A DNA stretch of 64,000 bases, taken from Nocardioides aromaticivorans (lineage in GTDB: Bacteria; Actinomycetota; Actinomycetes; Propionibacteriales; Nocardioidaceae). Below the pieces are notes generated by a model. It saw only the letters and a list, made by a program, of their open reading frames with translations. It ran no database searches and had not been told where the DNA came from. The DNA lies in the NCBI RefSeq assembly GCF_013408525.1, contig NZ_JACBZM010000001.1:3906001-3970000 (forward strand), given 5' to 3'. The translations under genes and the position numbers were made by a program. The first letter of the stretch is position 1. Every line of letters begins with the position of its first letter. Positions 24,254 through 32,125 of the stretch are shown here, piece by piece.

Positions 24254-24440
24254 CGAAGTGCGTGGGTTTCTCCGCCGAAGTGTGAGGTCTTCTCCGGCGA
24301 AGTGGCAGAGGTTCTCCCTCGAGACGTGAGGATTGCGGCGCCGGTGGCGGAGAAATCTGCCCACTTCGGTGGAGAAATCGGCCCACTTCGGTGGAGAAAT
24401 CGACCCACCTCGGCGGAGAAAACCTCACACTTCGCGCCCC
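24254..24440. repeat. Two facing arrays of 22-bp repeats in the DUF1304/SRPBCC divergent region
   Basis: Minus-orientation units carry CGAAGTG at 24254, 24276 and 24298 with a degenerate one at 24320, exactly 22 bp apart. Plus-orientation units carry CCACTTCGG or a variant at 24361, 24383, 24405 and 24427, again 22 bp apart, with a degenerate one before 24361. Plus consensus: CCACTTCGGTGGAGAAATCG plus two bases. The rest of 24203-24516 has no gene that I can support. Too short and too variable for CRISPR and no spacers. Confidence 0.85.
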
Positions 24441-24516
24441 ACCCGGGTTCGGCCGTTGTCGGCGGGTACCGCGAGGCGGAACCGACAACGAACCCCGACC
24501 GAGAGGAGCACGATCC

Positions 24517-25002
24517 ATGAGCACGATCGAGAAGACCATCGTCGTCGAGGTGCCGGTCCGTACGGCCTACGACCAGTGGACGCAGTTCGAGAGCTTCCCC
24601 AAGTTCATGCAGGGCGTCGAGCACGTGAAGCAGATCGACGACAAGCACCTGCACTGGAGCGCCGACATCGCCGGAGTGCACCGCGAGTGGGACGCCGAGA
24701 TCGTCCACCAGACGCCCGACGAGCGGATCACCTGGCGCGCCACCGACGGTACGACGAACGACGGCACCGTCTCCTTCGCCCCGGACCCCACCGGGCGCGG
24801 CACGCGGGTCACCCTGCAGATGGAGTTCGAGCCCGAGGGCATCGTCGAGAAGGTCGGCGACGCGCTGAAGATCGTCGACAAGCGCACCGAGGGCGACCTC
24901 GAGCGGTTCAAGGAGTTCATCGAGGCCCGTGGTGTGGAGACGGGCGGGTGGCGCGGGGCGGTGAGCCCGAGCGACGTGGACCCGCCGAATCCGGCGTTGT
25001 GA
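24517..25002 (+). CDS. SRPBCC family protein (polyketide cyclase/dehydrase-like)
   Basis: 161 residues with the START/Bet v1-like core: EKTIVVEVPVRTAYDQWTQFESFPKFMQGVEHVKQID, then DAEIVHQTPDERITWRA and the long C-terminal helix (VGDALKIVDKRTEGDLERFKEFIE). Small ligand-binding fold; members of this subfamily often accompany stress or membrane proteins. ATG 24517 follows GAGAGGAG. It is monocistronic between the 22-bp arrays and a 44-bp palindrome. Confidence 0.88.
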   Translation: MSTIEKTIVVEVPVRTAYDQWTQFESFPKFMQGVEHVKQIDDKHLHWSADIAGVHREWDAEIVHQTPDERITWRATDGTTNDGTVSFAPDPTGRGTRVTLQMEFEPEGIVEKVGDALKIVDKRTEGDLERFKEFIEARGVETGGWRGAVSPSDVDPPNPAL

Positions 25003-25053
25003 TCGGGGGAGTTTCACCGGCCGGCCGGTGAAACTCCCGCGCCTGGACGAAGA

Positions 25054-25097
25054 AACTCACGCCTGGACGACGAAGCTTCGTCGTCCAGGCGTGAGTT
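25054..25097. repeat. 44-bp perfect palindrome with flanking repeats, convergent gene junction
   Basis: Bases 25054-25075 and 25076-25097 are exact reverse complements with no loop, centred on AAGCTT; inner core ACGACGAAGCTTCGTCGT. Further copies of CCTGGACGA and GTCGTCCAGG flank it at 25042 and 25101. It lies between SRPBCC (ends 25002, plus) and the NTF2-like gene (ends 25120, minus), so it may act as a bidirectional terminator. Confidence 0.75.
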
Positions 25098-25119
25098 CTG
25101 TCGTCCAGGGTGCCGGGGC

Positions 25120-25509
25120 TCAGCCCTGGCCGGCCTGCTCCACGATCCGGTCGAAGCGCGCGCCCATCGCCTCGGCGAGCGCACTGGCGGCCTTGAGCGG
25201 GCGGACCATCACCATGAAGTCGGTGATCAGGCCGTCGTCGTCGAGGACGAGGAAGTCGCACCCGGTGATGTCGAGGCCGTCGACCTTCGCCTCGAAGACC
25301 AGCGCATGGCCCGCGTCGTCGCCGAGCTCGCGCACGTAGTGGAAGTCCTCGAAGACCTCGATCACGTTGGCCAGGATCGCCGCGGTGATGGGCTTGCCGG
25401 GGTACGGCTTGTGCGCGACCGGGCTGCGGAAGACGACGTCGTCGGCGAGGCACGCCCGCATGGCGTCGATGTCGCGCGCCTCGACGGCGGTGCGGAACGC
25501 CGCGCTCAC
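25120..25509 (-). CDS. SnoaL/NTF2-like protein
   Basis: 129 residues with the cone-shaped NTF2 fold: FRTAVEARDIDAMRACLADDVVFRSP at the start, EVFEDFHYVRELGDDAGHALVFEAKVDG in the sheet. Could be an isomerase, a hydratase or simply a ligand-binding protein. GTG 25509 overlaps the stop of the flavoenzyme gene (GTGA), tying it to that operon. Confidence 0.85.
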   Translation of the reverse strand: MSAAFRTAVEARDIDAMRACLADDVVFRSPVAHKPYPGKPITAAILANVIEVFEDFHYVRELGDDAGHALVFEAKVDGLDITGCDFLVLDDDGLITDFMVMVRPLKAASALAEAMGARFDRIVEQAGQG

Positions 25510-27509
25510 AGCGCCGCCGCCAGCTCGGTGCCCTGCTTGATGGCGCGCTTCGCGTCGAGCTCGGCGGCCACGTCGGCGCCCCCGATCAGGTGGACACGAC
25601 CGGCGAAGTCGGAGGCGAGCAGGTCGTCGTACAGGCTGCGGACCGACTCCTGGCCGGCGCAGACAACCACGTGGTCGACGTCGAGCACCTGCGGCGCTCC
25701 GTCGACGGTGATGTGCAGGCCCGCGTCGTCGACCTTGTCGTAGGAGACGCCGCTGAGCTGGTGGACGCCGAGGTCCTTGACGACGGCACGGTGCACCCAG
25801 CCCGAGGTCTTGCCCAGGCCCTTGCCCTGCGCGGACTCCTTGCGCTGCAGCAGCCACACCTCGCGCTTCGGGGTGCGCGGCGCCTTCTCCGTCACGCCAC
25901 CGCGTACGACGGCCGGGTCGGCCACGCCCCAGTGGGCCTTCCACTCCTCGACGGTCTCGTCGGTGTGGGCGAGCAGCTCGGTGACGTCGAAGCCGATCCC
26001 GCCGGCACCCATCACGGCGACCCGGCCGCCGACCGCGACGCGGCCGGTGATGGCGTCGGGGTAGGAGACGACCTTCGAGTGGTCGATCCCCGGGATCGAC
26101 GGGGTGCGCGGCTCGACGCCGGTCGCGACCACGACCTCGTCGTACCCGGCGAGCAGCTCGGGCGTCGCCCACGTCGACAGCTTCACGTTGACGCCGAGGA
26201 CCTCCATGCGGCGGCGGAAGTAGCGCAGCGTCTCGGCGAACTCCTCCTTGCCGGGGATCTGCATCGCCAGGCGGAACTGGCCACCGATCTCGTCGCTCGC
26301 CTCGAAGAGCGTGACGTCGTGGCCGCGCTCGGCGGCGCTGACGGCGGTCGCGAGGCCGGCGGGGCCACCACCGACGACGGCGACCCGCTTGGCGGAGCGC
26401 GTCGGGCCGAGCACGAGCGTGGTCTCGTGGCAGGCGCGCGGGTTGACCAGGCAGGAGGCCCGCTTGGCCTGGAAGGTGTGGTCGAGGCAGGCCTGGTTGC
26501 AGCCGATGCAGGTGTTGATCTCGTCGGCGCGGCCGTCGCGGGCCTTGTTGACGAGCTCGGAGTCGGCGAGGAACGGGCGGGCCATCGAGACCAGGTCGAT
26601 GCCCTGCTCGAGGATCGACTCCGCGACGTCCGGGGTGTTGATCCGGTTGCTCGCGCAGACCGGGATCGACACGACCTCCTTGAGGCGCAGGGTGCTGTCG
26701 ACCCACGCGCCGCGCGGCACGCTGGTGACGATCGTGGGGACCCGCGCCTCGTGCCAGCCGATGCCGGTGTTGATGACGCTCGCGCCGGCCGCCTCGATCC
26801 GGTGCGCCAGCTCGACGGTCTCCTCCCACGTCTGGCCGTCGGGGACGAGGTCGAGCAGCGACATCCGGTACATCACGAAGAAGTCCGGCAGCTCCTGCCG
26901 GATCCGGCGCACGATCTCGACGGGGAAGCGCATCCGGTTCTCGGCGGAGCCGCCCCACTTGTCGGTACGACGGTTGGTGCGCGCCGCGAGGAACTGGTTG
27001 ATCAGGTAGCCCTCGGAGCCCATGATCTCGATGCCGTCGTACCCGGCCTTGCGCGCGAGCCTCGCCGATGCGACGAAGTCGTCGACGGTCCGCTCGACCG
27101 CCCGCGTCGACAGCGCGGACGCCTTGAACGGGGTGATCGGCGACTTGGTCGCGCTCGCCGAGACGCTGAACGGCGTGTAGCCGTAGCGGCCGGCGTGGAG
27201 GATCTGCAGCGCGATCCTCCCGCCGTTCTCGTGGACCGCGTCGGTCACCCGCTGGTGGCGGTGCGCGTTCATCCGCGTGGTCATCTGCGAGCCGAACGGC
27301 AGCAGCCAGCCGCGCACGTTCGGCGCGTAGCCGCCGGTCACGATGAGGCCGACACCGCCGGCGGCCCGCTCGGCGAAGTACGCCGCCATCTCGTCGACGT
27401 GCCACGGCCGGTCCTCGAGGCCGGTGTGCATCGAGCCCATGACCGCGCGGGACTGGAGCTCCAGCCCGCCGACGACGGCCTTCGAGGTGAGCAGGGGATA
27501 GCTGGTCAT
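25506..27509 (-). CDS. 2,4-dienoyl-CoA reductase-like FMN/FAD/Fe-S oxidoreductase
   Basis: 667 residues. N-terminal old-yellow-enzyme TIM barrel (about 1-340, QILHAGRYGY and NQFLAARTNRRTDKWGGS), a 4Fe-4S motif C-x2-C-x3-C-x11-C in CIGCNQACLDHTF and following, then FAD (VAVVGGGPAGLATAVSAAERG) and NAD(P)H-binding (VAVMGAGGIGFDVTELL) domains. This is the FadH layout: NADPH electrons pass through FAD and Fe-S to FMN to reduce an unsaturated acyl-CoA. Related enzymes act on steroids or trimethylamine, so the substrate stays open. Overlaps PadR gene upstream and the NTF2-like gene downstream by four bases each. Confidence 0.93.
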   Translation of the reverse strand: MTSYPLLTSKAVVGGLELQSRAVMGSMHTGLEDRPWHVDEMAAYFAERAAGGVGLIVTGGYAPNVRGWLLPFGSQMTTRMNAHRHQRVTDAVHENGGRIALQILHAGRYGYTPFSVSASATKSPITPFKASALSTRAVERTVDDFVASARLARKAGYDGIEIMGSEGYLINQFLAARTNRRTDKWGGSAENRMRFPVEIVRRIRQELPDFFVMYRMSLLDLVPDGQTWEETVELAHRIEAAGASVINTGIGWHEARVPTIVTSVPRGAWVDSTLRLKEVVSIPVCASNRINTPDVAESILEQGIDLVSMARPFLADSELVNKARDGRADEINTCIGCNQACLDHTFQAKRASCLVNPRACHETTLVLGPTRSAKRVAVVGGGPAGLATAVSAAERGHDVTLFEASDEIGGQFRLAMQIPGKEEFAETLRYFRRRMEVLGVNVKLSTWATPELLAGYDEVVVATGVEPRTPSIPGIDHSKVVSYPDAITGRVAVGGRVAVMGAGGIGFDVTELLAHTDETVEEWKAHWGVADPAVVRGGVTEKAPRTPKREVWLLQRKESAQGKGLGKTSGWVHRAVVKDLGVHQLSGVSYDKVDDAGLHITVDGAPQVLDVDHVVVCAGQESVRSLYDDLLASDFAGRVHLIGGADVAAELDAKRAIKQGTELAAAL

Positions 27510-28075
27510 CGGTTCTCCTCGGTGTCTCCAGCGGTGGTGCTGGCGGTGGTGTGGGCGTCGATGTACTCGGTCAGCCAGCGGATCCAGAACTCCTCCATGA
27601 GGAGGCCGCCGCGCAGCACGAGGTGGATGTCGAGCTCGGCGCCGGTCAGCGCGCCGGGGTCCGGGAAGTCCCGGGCGGCCATGAACTCGTACAGCGAGAG
27701 CCGCTTGGTGTGCTCGTCGAGCTGGCGGCGCAGGTCGTCGAGCAGCGCCGCCCGGTCGCCGTACGACGCCCCGCGCATCTTGATGCCGACGCTGCTTCGC
27801 ATGGCGTCGGGCGTGGTGGGCTCGCCGATCCAGCGGGCGAGCTCGGCCCGCCCTGCGTCGGTGACGGCGTAGACCTTCTTGGTCGGCCGGTCGGCCTGGG
27901 GGACCGCCTCGGCGCTCACCCAGCCGTCGCCCTCCATCCGGCCGAGCACGCGGTAGATCTGCTGGTGCGTCGCGGACCAGAAGAAGCCGATCGACGCGTC
28001 GAAGCGGCGCACCAGGTCTGAGCCGGACGCGGCGCGCTCGCTCAGCGACACGAGGATCGCGTGCTCGAGGGCCAT
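27506..28075 (-). CDS. PadR family transcriptional regulator
   Basis: 189 residues. Winged helix at 1-80 (LEHAILVSLSERAASGSDLVRRFD, with QQIYRVLGRMEGDGWV) and the C-terminal dimerising helices (PadR_C/Vir_act_alpha). First gene of the PadR-reductase-NTF2 operon, so it is likely an autorepressor of that unit. A 20-bp palindrome lies 33 bases upstream of its ATG. Confidence 0.9.
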   Translation of the reverse strand: MALEHAILVSLSERAASGSDLVRRFDASIGFFWSATHQQIYRVLGRMEGDGWVSAEAVPQADRPTKKVYAVTDAGRAELARWIGEPTTPDAMRSSVGIKMRGASYGDRAALLDDLRRQLDEHTKRLSLYEFMAARDFPDPGALTGAELDIHLVLRGGLLMEEFWIRWLTEYIDAHTTASTTAGDTEENR

Positions 28076-28108
28076 GGCACGAGGATGCCCCAGTCGGAGC
28101 GGCTATGC

Positions 28109-28128
28109 AACTAGTTGCGCAACTAGTT
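28109..28128. promoter_or_regulatory. AACTAGTT-GCGC-AACTAGTT palindrome, likely PadR operator
   Basis: Perfect 20-bp palindrome made of two AACTAGTT 8-mers separated by GCGC, 33 bases upstream of the PadR-type ATG (28075, minus). It is markedly AT-rich against the surrounding sequence, which fits an operator/promoter overlap. Confidence 0.6.
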
Positions 28129-28161
28129 TCAGGTGGTCTGGGTCACGGGCGTGCGGGGGAT

Positions 28162-28193
28162 GCAGGAATCCCCGGCTGGCCGGGGATTCCTGC
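28162..28193 (-). terminator. Terminator hairpin of the dehydrogenase-NTF2 gene
   Basis: Perfect 15-bp stem (28162-28176 with 28179-28193, arm GCAGGAATCCCCGGC) and only TG between the arms. It is 42 bases past the stop of the minus-strand gene ending at 28235. A two-base loop means the inner pairs must open. Confidence 0.7.
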
Positions 28194-28234
28194 GCATGCT
28201 GACGGCTGCAACCGTCACCAACCGCGAGAAGGCG

Positions 28235-29404
28235 TCATCCGGAGCGGCGGTGGTAGGCCTTGTTCGCGATCCGCCACGCGCCGTCGACCCGCAGGAGCAC
28301 GAACACGTCGGTGAAGGTGTCCGCGCCATGCTGCAGCGTCAGCACCGCCGTCCCGGTGCTCCCGGACGTGCTCAGGTGCTCGATCCGCCGCCACCGCTCC
28401 GCCTCGTCGTCGGCGGGCTTGCCGGTGAAGAGCGCGCAGAACTCGTCGAGCGTCCACGAGACGAAGGCGCCGTCGCGCAGACCCTCGACGTGGGCGGTCG
28501 GCAGGAACGCCGCCCGGTGGTACGACGCCTCGCCGGTCGCGTGCCCCGCCACATAGGCCAGCAGCGGCTCCAGCACCTCGGGTGGCGCGGTGGCGCCGGG
28601 CGCGAGGGTGAGCCCGTGCCGCGGCGCGGCCAGGCCCGCGATGTCGTCCTCGGGTGCGAGCGGGACTCGCTCCGTCTCGGCCAGCAGGCCGGCGGCGGAG
28701 GGGGCGTGGCCGGCGAGGAGCCGGACGTCCTTGGCGAGGGCGCCGGCGGTGAAGTCGGCGCCGGCGAGGTCGCCCGCGTCCAGGCGCTGGCGCTTGGCGC
28801 GGACCAGCCCACCGACCGAGGTCCGCTCGAGGACGTGCCAGGTCAGGGCGGCGTCGAGGCCGAGCTCGCGGGCGCGGGTGCGGCTGTCGCGGAGGGTCAG
28901 CAGCGCGCCGGCCAGCACGCCGTTGGCGACCAGCTTGGCGGCGGCGGCCCGGGCGGGGGAGCCGCACGGGACGACGTCGCCGAGGTCGGCGAGCACCCCT
29001 GCGGCGGGCCCGGCCAGCGAGGGGACGCCCGCGAGCAGGGTGAGGTCGCCGGCGGCGACGGCCGGGGTCGAGCCCATCACCGGGGCGTGCAGGTAGGCCG
29101 GCCCGAGCGCGGCCGCCAGGTCCGCGGCCTCGTCCGGACCGACGGTGGCGGTGTTCACGACCACGGCGTCGTGGGGGAGCGCGCCGCTGAGGGAGTCCAG
29201 CACGGAGCGGCAGGCGGCGGCGTCGTACAGGCAGAGCAGGACGAGGTCGGCGCCGGCGACCGCCTCGGCCGCGGTCGGGGCGGAGGCCAGTCCCGGCAGG
29301 GTCCGGCCGGATCGGGTCCAGGTGGTGACGGTGTGGTCGCGGTCGGCGAGGCGGGCGGCCATGGCGGCGCCCATCCGGCCGAGGCCGAGGACGGTGACGT
29401 GCAT
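28235..29404 (-). CDS. NAD-binding 6PGDH/HIBADH-like dehydrogenase fused to an NTF2-like domain
   Basis: 389 residues. N-terminal Rossmann domain starts MHVTVLGLGRMGAAMAARLAD (GLGRMG at about 7-12), followed by the all-helical 3-hydroxyisobutyrate dehydrogenase type domain up to about residue 275 (AAAAKLVANGVLAG contains the usual catalytic-Lys helix). From about 280 on, a SnoaL/lumazine-binding-type NTF2 domain follows (WTLDEFCALFTGKPADDEAERW, ending WRIANKAYHRRSG). The ATG at 29404 gives the Rossmann strand directly. Probably a reductase of an imine or hydroxyacid; the fusion is unusual. Confidence 0.8.
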   Translation of the reverse strand: MHVTVLGLGRMGAAMAARLADRDHTVTTWTRSGRTLPGLASAPTAAEAVAGADLVLLCLYDAAACRSVLDSLSGALPHDAVVVNTATVGPDEAADLAAALGPAYLHAPVMGSTPAVAAGDLTLLAGVPSLAGPAAGVLADLGDVVPCGSPARAAAAKLVANGVLAGALLTLRDSRTRARELGLDAALTWHVLERTSVGGLVRAKRQRLDAGDLAGADFTAGALAKDVRLLAGHAPSAAGLLAETERVPLAPEDDIAGLAAPRHGLTLAPGATAPPEVLEPLLAYVAGHATGEASYHRAAFLPTAHVEGLRDGAFVSWTLDEFCALFTGKPADDEAERWRRIEHLSTSGSTGTAVLTLQHGADTFTDVFVLLRVDGAWRIANKAYHRRSG

Positions 29405-29487
29405 GGGTCCATGCTGGACGAGCGCTGTCCCTGCGACTAGCGCAGATCTGGCAGTGCTGCCATGCGCGGACCGCATACCATGAGGGA

Positions 29488-30390
29488 GTGGACCCGGTCA
29501 CCTGGCGCACCTTCCTCGCGGTCTGCCGCCTCGGCTCGCTCTCGGCGGCCGCGCTGGAGCTGGGCTACACGCAGTCCGCCATCTCCCGGCAGGTCGCCGC
29601 GCTGGAGCGGGAGGTCGGGGTGGCCCTGGTCGAGCGCCGCCCGCGCGGCGTCGTACCCACGCTGGCGGGGGAGGCCTTCGGCCGCCACGCGCAGGTCGTG
29701 GTGGCGGCCGCCGACCGCGCGGTGCGCGCGGCGCGGGAGGCGGCGCAGGGACGTCGCCTCGTGACGGTCGGGGCGACGCCGTCGGCCGCGGCCGGGCTCG
29801 TCCCGGCGGCGCTGCGCGGGCTGGACGCCGCGTGGTCGCTGACCGTCGCGCTCACCGGCGAGCTGGAGGAGCAGGTCGCGATCGGCGCGCTCGACCTCGC
29901 CGTCGTCACCGATGCGCCGCCGGGCCTGACAGCGGATCCGCGCCTGGAGCGGCGCCGGCTCGGTGACGACGTCATGCGCGTCGTCGTCGCTGCCGGCCAT
30001 CCGGCGGCCACCCGCCGCCGGGGGCGCCGCCGGCCCCGGCTCGCCGACTTCGCCGAGGACACCTGGGTCGAGGACAACGAGGGCTCGGCCGCGCTGCTCC
30101 GCGCGGCGGCCGCGACGGCGGGCTTTGCGCCGCGGATCGACCTCACGGCCGCCGACCTCGCCGGCAAGACCGCCCTCGTCGCCGCAGGCCACGCGGTCGC
30201 GCTCGTGCCGGGCCTGCTGGTCCCGGCGCTGCGGCGCGACGTCGTCGCCGTGGCCGTCGCGGACGCCCCGACACGGGGGATCTACGTGACCGAGCGGGCG
30301 GGGAGTGCCCCGGACGGACCGGCCGCGGTGCTGCGCAGCAGGCTCAGGACGGCGCTCGCCGCAGGGTCCGGAACTCCTTCATCCGGCTGA
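29488..30390 (+). CDS. LysR family transcriptional regulator
   Basis: 300 residues. Winged helix at 3-62 (RLGSLSAAALELGYTQSAISRQVAALEREVG) and a periplasmic-binding-type effector domain from about 90 onward. Divergent from the dehydrogenase-NTF2 gene with 83 bases between starts, so that gene is its likely target. GTG start. Its 3' end overlaps the convergent SDR gene by 47 bases. Confidence 0.9.
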   Translation: MDPVTWRTFLAVCRLGSLSAAALELGYTQSAISRQVAALEREVGVALVERRPRGVVPTLAGEAFGRHAQVVVAAADRAVRAAREAAQGRRLVTVGATPSAAAGLVPAALRGLDAAWSLTVALTGELEEQVAIGALDLAVVTDAPPGLTADPRLERRRLGDDVMRVVVAAGHPAATRRRGRRRPRLADFAEDTWVEDNEGSAALLRAAAATAGFAPRIDLTAADLAGKTALVAAGHAVALVPGLLVPALRRDVVAVAVADAPTRGIYVTERAGSAPDGPAAVLRSRLRTALAAGSGTPSSG

Positions 30391-31210
30391 CATAGCGCCC
30401 CACGCGCCGCGCCGGCACCGGCCGTGGCCAGTCGGTCGCGCGGAACCATGCGTCCGAGCCGCCGTCGACGAAGACCACGCTGCCGCAGAGGAAGTCGGCC
30501 GCGTCGGAGAGCATGAAGACCACCCAGGCCGCGAGCTGGCCCGCGTCGCCGAAGCCGCCGATCGGCACCGGGAACGCCCGGATCCGCCTGGCCTCGGCCA
30601 GCGTCGCGAGCTGCTGCTCCAACAGCGGGGTCATGATCGCGCCCGGGGCCAGCGCGTTGAGCCGGATGCCCGCGCCCGCCCACTCGCGGGTGACTGCCTG
30701 GCGTCGTACCCAGTGGGAGACGGCGACCTTGCTCGCGGCGTACGCGAAGGTCGGCGCCGCCCTGCCGAGCAGCCGCAGCGTGCCGAGCGCCCTCTCGACG
30801 TCGCCCTCGAGCAGCGCCCGGACGACCCGCTTCGGCACCATCGGCACCGTCGTCGTGGAGTTGCTGGAGAAGACCACGACCTTGGCGCGGTCGGCCTTCG
30901 CGAGCGCCGGCCGCCAGGCGTCGAGCAGCTCGACGACGCCGAGCACGTTGACCTCGGCGATCAGCCGCGCGCGGTCACGGCCGGGCGCGGGTCCGAGCCC
31001 GGCGGCCAGCACCGCCCCGTCGAGTACGCCGCCCGCCAGCTCGAGCACGGCCGCCGAGGCAGCGCGTCGGCCGGCCGGCGTGGAGAGGTCGGCCGTGACG
31101 TCGGCCTGCTTGATGTCAACCCCGATGACGCGGTGGCCGTCGGCGAGGAGCCGCTCGACGACGGCGGCGCCCATGCCGGAGGCGGACCCGGTGACTGCGT
31201 AGGTACCCAC
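30344..31210 (-). CDS. SDR family oxidoreductase, hydroxysteroid dehydrogenase-like
   Basis: 288 residues. TGSASGMG cofactor loop near residues 7-14, SSNSTT with catalytic Ser, and YAASK (Tyr/Lys) present. The short spacing after strand 3 and the VFVDGGSDAWFRATDWP tail recall 3-alpha/20-beta-hydroxysteroid dehydrogenases. GTG 31210; a KstR-like box TAGAACAGGTTCTA is centred 17 bases upstream, which supports a steroid or lipid role but does not prove it. 47-bp convergent overlap with the LysR gene. Confidence 0.85.
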   Translation of the reverse strand: MGTYAVTGSASGMGAAVVERLLADGHRVIGVDIKQADVTADLSTPAGRRAASAAVLELAGGVLDGAVLAAGLGPAPGRDRARLIAEVNVLGVVELLDAWRPALAKADRAKVVVFSSNSTTTVPMVPKRVVRALLEGDVERALGTLRLLGRAAPTFAYAASKVAVSHWVRRQAVTREWAGAGIRLNALAPGAIMTPLLEQQLATLAEARRIRAFPVPIGGFGDAGQLAAWVVFMLSDAADFLCGSVVFVDGGSDAWFRATDWPRPVPARRVGRYVSRMKEFRTLRRAPS

Positions 31211-31220
31211 GCAGCGACTC

Positions 31221-31234
31221 TAGAACAGGTTCTA
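31221..31234. promoter_or_regulatory. KstR-like operator TAGAACAGGTTCTA
   Basis: Matches TNNAACNNGTTNNA, the described KstR consensus, with full dyad symmetry TAGAAC-N2-GTTCTA. It lies 11 bases upstream of the SDR GTG (31210, minus) and covers the stop codon of the HxlR gene. A second site with the same arms is at 61702. Confidence 0.65.
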
Positions 31235-31984
31235 CTTGGCGGGTACCTGGTCCTCCCGCTCCGACTGCGCCGACTGGTCCGCCCGGTCCACCCGGTCCGC
31301 CCGGTCCGCCCGCTCGCGGGTGACGGCGGCCCACGGGCTCCACAGGAACCACCGCGGCAGCGCCCGGACCAGGCGCGGCGGGCCGGCGACCTCGAGCCGG
31401 CCGGCGTCGACCGCCTCGCCCCACGAGCAGTAGCCCTGGAAGACGTCGGCCAGCGCCGGCGTCGTACCGGCCACCTCGACGTCCACCTCGAAGCCCGGGT
31501 GCTGCAGGCAGACCGACACCTCGCTCTGCGCCATGACCAGCCAGATCGAGACGGGGTCGGGCGCGGTGTGCCGGAACTCCACCACGGTCCGGCCCGGCGG
31601 CAGCCGCTCGTGGTCGACCCGGCGGTGCATCCACCACATCAGCGTCGTGGGCGCCACGTCGTGCGGCCGCAGCTCCTCGAAGAGCCACTCGATCGCCCAG
31701 CGACCGAGGCTGTCGATGACCCGCTCGAGGTCGCGCCCGGCCGGCGTGAGGTGGTACTCGCTGCCGCGCCCGGTCGGCGCCGGCCACATCTCCAGCACGC
31801 CGCGCTTCTCCAGGTGCCGCAGCCGCTGCACCAGCAGCGAGCGCGAGATGCCGGGCAGGGCGCGGGCGATGTCGTTGAAGCGCGTGTTGCCGAGCACCAG
31901 CTCGCGGATGATGAGCGGCGTCCAACGGTCCGCGACCACCTCGGACGCCATCGAGACGGGGCAGTAGTTGCCGTAGTCGGGCAT
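31232..31984 (-). CDS. HxlR family regulator with C-terminal SCP2-like domain
   Basis: 250 residues. HxlR winged helix at about 8-95 (Cys8 and RWTPLIIRELVLGNTRFNDIARALPGISRSLLVQRL) followed by a 140-residue alpha/beta domain of the sort fused to HxlR in actinobacteria. The last 20 residues are low complexity (RADRADRVDRADQ), coded by 9-bp tandem repeats near 31275-31310 that have grown the C-terminus. Divergent from the acyl-CoA dehydrogenase gene, which is its likely target. Confidence 0.85.
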   Translation of the reverse strand: MPDYGNYCPVSMASEVVADRWTPLIIRELVLGNTRFNDIARALPGISRSLLVQRLRHLEKRGVLEMWPAPTGRGSEYHLTPAGRDLERVIDSLGRWAIEWLFEELRPHDVAPTTLMWWMHRRVDHERLPPGRTVVEFRHTAPDPVSIWLVMAQSEVSVCLQHPGFEVDVEVAGTTPALADVFQGYCSWGEAVDAGRLEVAGPPRLVRALPRWFLWSPWAAVTRERADRADRVDRADQSAQSEREDQVPAK

Positions 31985-32076
31985 GCGCCCATGGTCCTCC
32001 GGCGCGGCGGCCGCCGCCAGCGAATGGATCTTCTGGTCGCGCCTGGTCGCGAGGTCGCGAATACGAACCGGCGGGG

Positions 32077-32088
32077 TCACAATTGTGG
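32077..32088. promoter_or_regulatory. CACAATTGTG core palindrome between HxlR and acyl-CoA dehydrogenase genes
   Basis: TCACAATTGTGG, with a 10-bp perfect core at 32078-32087, lies 38 bases upstream of the dehydrogenase ATG. AT-rich dyads of this kind are common HxlR-type sites. Short, so evidence is modest. Confidence 0.4.
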
Positions 32089-32125
32089 ACTGGTCGCGCC
32101 GTCGCGGTCGGCGGACATTGGACGC

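Noticed and set aside
24254..24440. CRISPR array
   Set aside because: Repeats are 22 bp head to tail with no spacers, they invert in the middle, and no cas genes are near.
24333..24516. Short protein across the 22-bp repeats
   Set aside because: A 22-bp period shifts frame in each unit, so an open frame here is chance; no ribosome site or conserved product.
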